Of a DNA stretch of 5,888 nucleotides, positions 1 to 5,138 are shown one piece after another. This DNA is from Parcubacteria group bacterium GW2011_GWA2_47_7 (GTDB taxonomy: Bacteria; Patescibacteriota; Minisyncoccia; Phycocordibacterales; UBA6899). Each line of letters starts with the position of its first letter. Within the stretch, counting starts at the first letter, position 1. The notes under the pieces were generated by a model. It searched no databases, had not been told where the DNA came from, and saw nothing but the letters and a program-made list of their open reading frames with translations. The translations under genes were made by a program, and so were the position numbers. The stretch lies in the NCBI GenBank assembly GCA_000999395.1, contig LCOM01000054.1, positions 1 through 5,888 on the forward strand. Reading direction: 5' to 3'.

Positions 1-2
1 AC

Positions 3-707
3 CACATAACGGTAACGGGCATCCCGCACCAAGATGCCGTGGTTACGTGGTCGCCTGCTTCGCGCGACATGTTTTTCTCCGAGCTCGGGCTTGACTCGAA
101 AAAAAAGACGATTTTGTTCGCGCCGGGAGGAAGGGTTTTATATCGCCACGACGGCGAACTTTTGGCACTTCTGAAGCGTCTTCGAGATGCGGGAGAATTC
201 GGAGACGTACAGTTTTTGGTCCGTTGTCCGCCCGGGGATCAGGTAAACACAATTGCAGTCGACAGCGACTCGCACTTTATCGTTGACCTCCCGGGAACAA
301 GATTGACCAAGAGAAAAAAAGACAGCGAATTATCTCCCTCGGACAATACGCGACTCATGAACTCTCTCTTTCACAGCGATGTGATTTTGACTATAGTTTC
401 GTCCATGGCGATAGACGGCACGATTTTTGACAAGCCTGTCATTATCATCGGATTCGACCCGCCCGGGGCTCTTACCGATACCGTTTCCAAATTTGGCACG
501 AACCCGCATTTCAAGAAATTCCTTGATACGGGGCTTGTAACAGTGAGTCGTAGCGCAGATGAACTCGTCGAGATGGTGCAACGAGGGCTAAAAACCCCCA
601 ATTGGAATAAGGCCGAGCGTGATGCTCTGGTAAAAAAGTATGCGTATCGGCTGGATGGGCACGCCGCAGAACGGGTGGCCGATGCTGTCCTTGCGCATCT
701 TGGTTAA
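3..707 (+). CDS. GT-B-like surface-glycan enzyme (glycosyl/glycerophosphotransferase or UDP-GlcNAc 2-epimerase-like), 5' partial
   Basis: The reading frame is open from the first complete codon, so the start lies upstream of the window; the GTG at 39 is internal. The first visible residues, HITVTGIPHQD, resemble the inter-domain segment (V-x-G-x-P-x-x-D) of CDP-glycerol glycerophosphotransferase and UDP-GlcNAc 2-epimerase-like GT-B folds. They are followed by TILFAPGG, the usual first beta strand of the C-terminal Rossmann lobe. Near position 400 comes SSMAIDGTIFDKPVI, matching the S-S-x-x-x-(D/E)-x-x-x-x-x-K-P-V-I nucleotide-sugar-site motif of these families. The C-terminus (LDGHAAERVADAVLAHL) matches the 'DG-x-A-(A/S)-x-R-(I/V)-x-x-x-(I/L)' ending common to them. 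It lies 32 bp upstream of a NeuB-type gene on the same strand, which suggests surface polysaccharide or nonulosonate synthesis. The fold is fairly sure; the donor, acceptor and exact reaction cannot be told from the C-terminal half. Confidence 0.72.
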   Translation, partial: HITVTGIPHQDAVVTWSPASRDMFFSELGLDSKKKTILFAPGGRVLYRHDGELLALLKRLRDAGEFGDVQFLVRCPPGDQVNTIAVDSDSHFIVDLPGTRLTKRKKDSELSPSDNTRLMNSLFHSDVILTIVSSMAIDGTIFDKPVIIIGFDPPGALTDTVSKFGTNPHFKKFLDTGLVTVSRSADELVEMVQRGLKTPNWNKAERDALVKKYAYRLDGHAAERVADAVLAHLG

Positions 708-739
708 ATCGAAGGAGCGGTGTACAGTATCTGCACATT

Positions 740-1618
740 ATGAAGCGGCCGTCTTTCGTAAAACCACCTGTCGTTATCGCCGAAATCGGGGGCAACCACA
801 AAGGTGATTTTGAAATTGCGAAGCAGATGATTTTTATGGCAAAGACATTCTGCGCCGCGGACGTCGTCAAATTCCAAAAGCGAGCCAACCGGGAGCTTCT
901 CACGCCCGAGGAGTACGATGCGCCACACCCGAATCCTGCCAATAGTTATGGTGACACCTACGGCAAACACCGAGAGTTTTTGGAGTTTTCAGCCAAGCAA
1001 CATGCGAAGCTCAAGAAATATTGCGAATCGCTGGGAGTGGAGTATTCGACATCCGTGTGGGACTTGACCTCGGCAAAAGAAATCGCGGCGCTCAAACCCA
1101 AGATGATAAAGATCCCTTCGGCGTGCAATGTGCGCTTCGACATGCTCGAGTACCTATATGAGCACTTCAAGGGCGAGATACATATCTCACTCGGCATGAC
1201 GACACGTGCGGAAGAGAAAAAAATCATTGCATGTATGTTGAAACACAAGCGCGCAAAAGACACCGTACTTTACGCATGCACTTCTGGATACCCAGTCGAT
1301 TTCGACGACGTGTGTCTTATGGAAATAGAGCGACTCAAACTGGCATATGGGAACAAGGTGAGGGCGATAGGATTTTCCGGGCACCACAACGGTATTGCAA
1401 TAGACATGGCGGCGTATGTACTCGGCGCAGAATATATTGAGAGACACTTTACTCTCGACAGGACGTGGAAAGGAACCGACCATGCAGCGAGTTTGGAACC
1501 CGACGGCATGCGCCGTTTGGTGAGAGATCTTAATGCGACGGCGAAAGCTTTTAGACACAAAAGCAAGGAGATATTGGATGTTGAGGAAGTGCAACGCCAA
1601 AAACTTAAGCGGCTATGA
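740..1618 (+). CDS. neuB: N-acetylneuraminate synthase family protein (NeuB/SpsE-like), lacks SAF domain
   Basis: NeuB-family enzymes condense phosphoenolpyruvate with N-acetylmannosamine or a related (phosphorylated) sugar to give a nine-carbon nonulosonic acid. Visible family motifs: IAEIGGNHKG (residues 13-22), VVKFQKR (42-48, with the K-x-Q substrate residues), YSTSVWD (102-108), KIPSACN (124-130), FSGHH (212-216) and ERHFTLDR (234-241). The His in each of the last two fit the Mn2+ ligands known for the family, so the TIM barrel looks complete and catalytic. The protein stops at 292 residues, whereas classical NeuB is about 345, because the C-terminal SAF (antifreeze-like) domain is absent; barrel-only members are known. 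The ATG at 740 places the first barrel strand at residue 11. An AAGGAG at 712-717 is too far upstream (22 nt) to be a standard ribosome site. The stop overlaps the next gene by ATGA. The specific acid (neuraminic, legionaminic or other) is undetermined. Confidence 0.9.
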   Translation: MKRPSFVKPPVVIAEIGGNHKGDFEIAKQMIFMAKTFCAADVVKFQKRANRELLTPEEYDAPHPNPANSYGDTYGKHREFLEFSAKQHAKLKKYCESLGVEYSTSVWDLTSAKEIAALKPKMIKIPSACNVRFDMLEYLYEHFKGEIHISLGMTTRAEEKKIIACMLKHKRAKDTVLYACTSGYPVDFDDVCLMEIERLKLAYGNKVRAIGFSGHHNGIAIDMAAYVLGAEYIERHFTLDRTWKGTDHAASLEPDGMRRLVRDLNATAKAFRHKSKEILDVEEVQRQKLKRL

Positions 1619-2418
1619 ATCGGAAGGTAAAGACCAACAGAGATCTCAGAAAAATCTACAATGGAGCGTTCAGCGTAGGGGAGAAGCAGCATTTCACCAA
1701 GTTAGTTCTCAATAAAAAGAAGATTCCTTCGGAGGATGGAGAGGTACTCAAGCAGATTTCATGGAGAGGAAAACGTGTTCTTGATGTTGGTTGTGGTACA
1801 GGCCTTTTTGCTTACGAGGCGGCAAAGCGTGGGGCACGGGTTGTGGGGGTGGACTACTCTGAGGTCGCAATTCGAGAAGCAACAGCAACATATACTCACC
1901 CGCATCTAGAGTACCGCATCGAAAATATCCAAAAAACTGCAAGAAAGTATAAAAGAATGTTTGACGTAGTGGTATCTCTGGGCACGCTCGAACACCTGGA
2001 TAACCCAATGGAAAAATTGTCACTCTTTTCAAGTTTTCTCAAATCAGGAGGGGAGATAATCATAACAACTCCGAACTGGGTCAACCCTCGCGGCTTTGTG
2101 CTTCAGACAATGCTACAATTATTTGATGCGCCAATCACTCTTGCTGACCTGCATTACTTTTCTCCCCGCGTGTTTGAGAAATGGGCGAAAAAACGTCACC
2201 TCAAACTCTCGTGGAGAACTTTTGACGTATCATGGGGCACAGGGGCTGTGATGATTGCAGATTTCAAACGGAGGTTGCCGAATGTATTGCGAGATATGAA
2301 CATAAAAAACGATGCGGGCATACAATCATTCATTGCATGGCTCGAGACCGAGGCGCTCACCTTTCCCTGGAAAGGAAAACACGTGGGGGCAACGGGGCTG
2401 TATCATTTTAGGAAGTAA
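1615..2418 (+). CDS. Class I SAM-dependent methyltransferase (UbiG/Methyltransf_11/23 type)
   Basis: A 267-residue Rossmann-fold methyltransferase. Motif I is VLDVGCGTG at residues 55-63. The acidic residue ending strand beta2 is D80 in VVGVDYS, and the post-motif block FDVVVSLGTLEHLDNP (116-131) is typical of the UbiG-like group. GGEIIITTPN (about 144-153) is the motif III strand. The first ~45 residues (RKIYNGAFSVGEKQHF...) are a helical cap usual in small-molecule methyltransferases. The start codon overlaps the neuB stop by four bases (ATGA), and no clear Shine-Dalgarno precedes it, so translation is probably coupled to neuB. Its placement suggests O- or N-methylation of a surface sugar, but the acceptor is inferred from context alone. 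The gene looks AT-richer than its neighbours: hand counts give 19/60 G+C at 1921-1980 and 20/60 at 2281-2340, against 31/60 in neuB at 1501-1560. Confidence 0.85.
   Translation: MNRKVKTNRDLRKIYNGAFSVGEKQHFTKLVLNKKKIPSEDGEVLKQISWRGKRVLDVGCGTGLFAYEAAKRGARVVGVDYSEVAIREATATYTHPHLEYRIENIQKTARKYKRMFDVVVSLGTLEHLDNPMEKLSLFSSFLKSGGEIIITTPNWVNPRGFVLQTMLQLFDAPITLADLHYFSPRVFEKWAKKRHLKLSWRTFDVSWGTGAVMIADFKRRLPNVLRDMNIKNDAGIQSFIAWLETEALTFPWKGKHVGATGLYHFRK
2410..2415 (+). promoter_or_regulatory. Shine-Dalgarno AGGAAG for the second methyltransferase
   Basis: AGGAAG lies just before the stop codon of the upstream methyltransferase gene and 12 nt ahead of the ATG at 2428. It supports that ATG as the start and fits a short 9-bp spacer inside one transcript. 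Confidence 0.45.
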
Positions 2419-2427
2419 CGCGTCTGT

Positions 2428-3399
2428 ATGACAGAGGGAGTAGTAATTCCGAAACAGATTTCGTTCAGAGGAACCCCACTCGACGTCGAAGAGGTACAGC
2501 GAAGAAAGATAAATGATTCCACCATGGCCGCACGTAGTAGGTCGAAGGAGATTCTTCTCGAGCTGGATCTCGTTCGAGAGAGTACCATTGAACTTTTTTC
2601 CCCTCGGGTTCGGGATCGCGATGACATCGGTGTTTTGCGAGACTCTGGTTCGGGCATAATATTTCTCGACCGCACCGACCATATCGATATCACACACTAC
2701 GAAACAGTAAAAGAGGGTGCATATTGGGGAGCCGATGATCGTAGCGGCGCATTGGAAACGTACGATGGAGACGACATGCGCCGAGGAACACAGTTTAAGC
2801 AGGATCTCGCAGGTAAAGATGTTGTGGACATCGGTTGTGGTACGGGTGGATTTATGGACATAATCAACCCATCGGCAAAATCGGTTGCTGGAGTCGAGCT
2901 GCAGGCACCGATGCGCGCGACACTCGAGCGTCTCGGGTACGAGATGTATCGACTGCCAGCAGATGTGCCTGCACGATGTTTTGATGTGGCCACTTTGTTC
3001 CATACACTCGAACACCTCACCGAACCACTTGAAGTACTCCGCGAGATACGTGCAGTGCTGCGCCCTGGCGGCACGGTAATCATCGAGGTACCGCATGCGC
3101 GAGACGCGCTACTTGAGCTGGATGCATTCAAAGCATTCTCGCTCTGGAGCGAACATCTTATTTTGCATACGAGGGAAAGTCTCTGGAAATTTTTGGAAAA
3201 TGCCGGCTTTCACGATATCGCTGTAGAAGGATACCAGCGCTATCCGCTTTCAAACCACATCGGTTGGCTCTTGACGGGATTGCCCGGCGGGCAGAAGAAA
3301 TTCTCGGACTTCGACAAAGACGGGGCTGCCGACGCGTATAGCCGACTCTTGGCAGAGCGCGACAGTACCGATACACTTATCGCAATTGCCCACGTATGA
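2428..3399 (+). CDS. Class I SAM-dependent methyltransferase with extended N-terminal domain
   Basis: A 323-residue methyltransferase. The catalytic Rossmann domain starts near residue 130: motif I is VVDIGCGTG (132-140), the acidic ribose-binding residue is E157 in VAGVELQ, the block FDVATLFHTLEHL spans 185-197, and LRPGGTVIIEVPH follows. The N-terminal ~130 residues include RVRDRDDIGVLRDSGSGIIFLDR (in pieces at 60-82). The family pattern seems to be a degenerate form of the Zn-ribbon 'C-x-x-C-G-x-x-F' lead-in of sugar C-methyltransferase-like proteins, with no Cys pair left. The segment HIDITHYETVKEGAYW (85-100) then leads into the fold. I recall similar proteins from nonulosonate clusters but cannot check this. 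The gene follows the first methyltransferase by 9 bp and overlaps the next reading frame by ATGA at 3396, so it is an operon member. Residues 18-25 (LDVEEVQR) are identical to the end of the neuB product (see findings). The substrate is probably a glycan or glycan precursor; this is inference. Confidence 0.82.
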   Translation: MTEGVVIPKQISFRGTPLDVEEVQRRKINDSTMAARSRSKEILLELDLVRESTIELFSPRVRDRDDIGVLRDSGSGIIFLDRTDHIDITHYETVKEGAYWGADDRSGALETYDGDDMRRGTQFKQDLAGKDVVDIGCGTGGFMDIINPSAKSVAGVELQAPMRATLERLGYEMYRLPADVPARCFDVATLFHTLEHLTEPLEVLREIRAVLRPGGTVIIEVPHARDALLELDAFKAFSLWSEHLILHTRESLWKFLENAGFHDIAVEGYQRYPLSNHIGWLLTGLPGGQKKFSDFDKDGAADAYSRLLAERDSTDTLIAIAHV

Positions 3400-3545
3400 A
3401 TGTCATCGAAAATCTCCGCTCGTTCAAGGGTCTCATACTCGATGCCGATGGGGTGTGGTTTACCGGTCACGAGCACCGGATTGCGCTCCCTTCGGGAGAA
3501 GTTGCTATTTTGAAAACGCGGCATCACCAAGACGGCCAAGGACTC
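3396..3545 (+). pseudogene. KdsC/YrbI-type HAD phosphatase, N-terminal ~50 codons only
   Basis: Residues 12-24 (GLILDADGVWFTG) match HAD motif I in the KdsC/YrbI subfamily form D-x-D-G-V, with D16 as the expected nucleophile and D18 as the acid/base. The segment GEVAILKTRHHQDGQGLSFL (34-53) matches the conserved 'G-E-x-x-x-x-x-x-x-x-D-G-x-G-(I/L)-x-x-L' stretch that follows the flap in KdsC, in N-acylneuraminate-9-phosphatase-like proteins and in the HAD domain attached to some CMP-sialate synthetases. Members of this C0-cap group are about 160-180 residues; motifs II-IV are missing here because the frame becomes an MBL domain. A phosphatase of this type is the expected partner of a phospho-sugar NeuB. 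The ATGA overlap with the methyltransferase gene shows that this start belongs to the left-hand operon. Confidence 0.7.
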
Positions 3546-3575
3546 TCGTTCCTCCGCGCACTGGGCATCAGCGTG
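3531..3575. other. Domain and composition breakpoint (recombination junction or assembly chimera)
   Basis: Within one uninterrupted frame the protein changes from HAD to MBL family, and codon use changes at the same place. By hand count, third positions are G/C in 29 of codons 1-50 and in 46 of codons 51-100. The shared segment LRALGIS is acceptable to both families (the helix after the HAD D-G-x-G, and the helix before the MBL strand leading to H-x-H-x-D-H), so the exact joint cannot be placed to the base. Confidence 0.7.
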
Positions 3576-4607
3576 AACGAAATCGAGGGCATCTTCCATA
3601 CCCACGCCCACGACGACCACTTCAACGGCTTGACCGTGCTCCTGCGCGCGGACCACCGCATCAAATACTACGCCACGCCCCTGGTGCGCGCGTCCGTGGA
3701 AAAGAAACTCTCCGCGCTCCTGTCCATGAACCAGGGCGCGTTCAACCGGTATTTCGATGTGCACGACCTGGAGGTGGACACCTGGAACGACATCCAGGGA
3801 CTCGAGGTGCGGCCCGCGTACTCGCCCCACCCCGTGGAAACCACCATCATGTTCTTCCGCGCCCTGTGGGAGGACGGGTACAAAACCTACGCGCACCTGG
3901 CCGACATCGCGGCCTTTAACGTGCTCCAGGACATGATCACCGAAGACCCCGAAGCCAATGGCATTTCAAAACAATATTTTGAACACGTGAAAGCCTTGTA
4001 CCACGAACCCGCGGACCTCAAGAAAATCGACTGCGGCGGCGGGCTCATCCACGGCAAGCCCGAGGACTTTTCCTCCGATGAATCCAGCAAGATCATCATC
4101 AGCCATTCGGCCCTGCCATTCTCTGACGCCCAGCGCGAAATCGGCGCCACCAGTTCTTTTGGCGCCGCGGATCTGCTCATCGCCGCGGAGCGGGACTATG
4201 CCAAGCCCGCGGCCTACGCCCACCTGCGCGACTACTTCCCCGAGGTGCCCCAGCACGAATTGCGCATGCTGTTCAACTGCCCCACGGTGACATTTAATTC
4301 CGGATCCATCCTGGTCAAGCGCGGCGAGTGCAACCGGGCCATTTACTTCGTGTTGTCCGGGGTTATGGAATTTATCGACGCGGACGCAGGCATCCACAAC
4401 CGGCTCAGCACCGGATCCATGGCGGGCGAGCTGTCCGGAGTGCTGGATACGGAATCACTGGGCACGTACGCCGCGCGCAGCGTGGTCAAAACCCTGGCCA
4501 TGCCGGCCCGGCTGTACCGCGCGTTTCTGGAACGCAACGGCCTGCTGGAGGATTTGAAACGCAACCTGGACATGCGCCGGTTCATGCAGCGCACCTGGCT
4601 GTTCGGC

Positions 4608-4621
4608 GAAATGGCATGGTC
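4608..4621 (+). other. Probable one-base deletion (frameshift) between the two CNB domains
   Basis: The frame used up to GAA-ATG-GC continues as low-complexity W/S/R/P/T residues and stops at 4721. From ATG 4616 the -1 frame reads MVPFEAAPDTPLKSERNDELF and onwards as a good CNB domain to the TAA at 4922-4924. Adding any single base between GC (4614-4615) and ATG (4616) rejoins the frames as GEMAMVPFE. No slippery heptamer or downstream structure that would suggest programmed frameshifting is evident. Confidence 0.75.
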
Positions 4622-4984
4622 CCGTTCGAGGCCGCGCCCGACACACCCCTCAAGTCCGAGCGCAACGACGAACTGTTCCTGCTCTCCCACGGCGACGCCG
4701 AAATCGTGTGCGACGGCGTGACCGTGGACAAAATCGGCCCGGGCGGCTTCTACGGCGCCGAGCATATCCTGTTCCGCAAGGAAGCCCACCTGCACGCCCG
4801 CGCCATCACCGCGGTACGCGGCTTCCGCGTGCCCGGCTCTGTGATTGAAGGCATCCCCATCGTACACTGGAAACTGCTTGAAATCTACGAAAAGCGCATG
4901 CGCATCGCGCACCTGCCCGCATAAATCCGCGTCGCGCACGGCCATACCCCCCCATTTGTTCACGGACGATTTATCTTAACCCGG

Positions 4985-5016
4985 TTGAGTGTTTCGAGTT
5001 GCATCATCGTTATAAT
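4985..5016 (+). promoter_or_regulatory. Candidate sigma70-type promoter upstream of the kinase-like gene
   Basis: A perfect -10 hexamer TATAAT lies at 5011-5016, in the AT-rich part of an otherwise GC-rich region. TTGAGT at 4985-4990 is a plausible -35, but the 20-nt spacer is longer than the usual 16-18. A start near 5023 would give a leader of about 115 nt before the ATG at 5139. Confidence 0.4.
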
Positions 5017-5039
5017 TGAAGGAATCGGTTGAGCAATGA

Positions 5040-5053
5040 CCGGACAAGTCCGG
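5040..5053. repeat. Inverted repeat CCGGAC-AA-GTCCGG
   Basis: A perfect 6-bp inverted repeat around AA, just downstream of the candidate start of transcription. A second, weaker one, GCCGG-(8 nt)-CCGGC, lies at 5069-5086. They could form an operator or leader hairpins, but short GC palindromes are common in GC-rich DNA. Confidence 0.35.
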
Positions 5054-5138
5054 CGCCTCACTCATCAAGCCGGCGTGAAATCCGGCCCAGGGATTCCCGC
5101 GCCCAGGGCAGGGCCCGGGACATTACACGCGCGTATTC

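Larger units (their letters stand above)
3396..4924 (+). pseudogene. Chimeric, frameshifted frame: HAD N-terminus joined to MBL-fold domain plus two cyclic-nucleotide-binding domains
   Basis: The open frame runs 3396-4721 (441 codons) and continues in the -1 frame to 4924; joined, it encodes about 509 residues. Residues 1-50 are HAD-like (separate entry). From about residue 51 it is a metallo-beta-lactamase fold: metal motif HAHDDH (H70, H72, D74, H75), H145 in SPHPVETT, D170 in HLADIAAF and H237 in IIISHS, a full ligand set that suggests a hydrolase or metal-binding domain. Residues 290-390 form a cyclic-nucleotide-binding (CNB)-like beta roll (IYFVLSGVMEFID; SGSMAGELSG). A second CNB-like domain (ELFLLSHGDAEIV; GPGGFYGAEH) follows in the shifted frame. 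No start codon or N-terminal strands of the MBL domain's own are visible; the first Met inside it is residue 111. The start overlaps the previous stop by ATGA. Restoring one base near 4615 gives LFGEMAMVPFE, which aligns well with the first CNB entry (MLFNCPTVTF). Whether the defects are biological or assembly error is open. Confidence 0.75.
4925..5138. other. Intergenic region, AT-richer core followed by GC-rich repeats
   Basis: About 214 bp separate the MBL-CNB frame from the kinase-like gene. Positions 4947-4953 are a run of seven C. Roughly 4955-5030 is much AT-richer than its flanks and contains the TATAAT box. Roughly 5040-5120 is GC-rich with several short inverted repeats. No convincing Rho-independent terminator (GC stem followed by a T tract) is visible after 4924, and I see no RNA gene. 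Confidence 0.5.

Noticed and set aside
39..707. GTG at 39 as the true start of the first gene
   Set aside because: The frame is open to the window edge, and the residues before 39 (ITVTGIPHQD) fit the family, so the gene is 5' truncated.
2326..3096. 256-codon open frame on the minus strand
   Set aside because: It spans two well-supported methyltransferase genes on the + strand, has no recognisable domain, and is His/Cys/Arg-rich as antisense shadows usually are.
3240..3896. 218-codon minus-strand open frame over the HAD/MBL joint
   Set aside because: It is antisense to the HAD/MBL frame and arises from GC-rich third positions; no domain is recognisable.
4328..4615. The 5' part of the frame-2 open frame 4328-4924 as a separate gene start
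   Set aside because: Before 4616 this frame is a shadow of the first CNB domain; only the part from 4616 is real coding sequence, reached through the frameshift.
4608..4621. Programmed -1 frameshifting to make the second CNB domain
   Set aside because: No X-XXY-YYZ slippery heptamer or A-rich slip site is present, and the post-shift tail in the zero frame runs 100 nt of nonsense, unlike known programmed sites.
4343..4963. 206-codon minus-strand open frame over the CNB domains
   Set aside because: It is antisense to clear CNB coding sequence, has no motif, and open antisense frames are expected in high-GC DNA.
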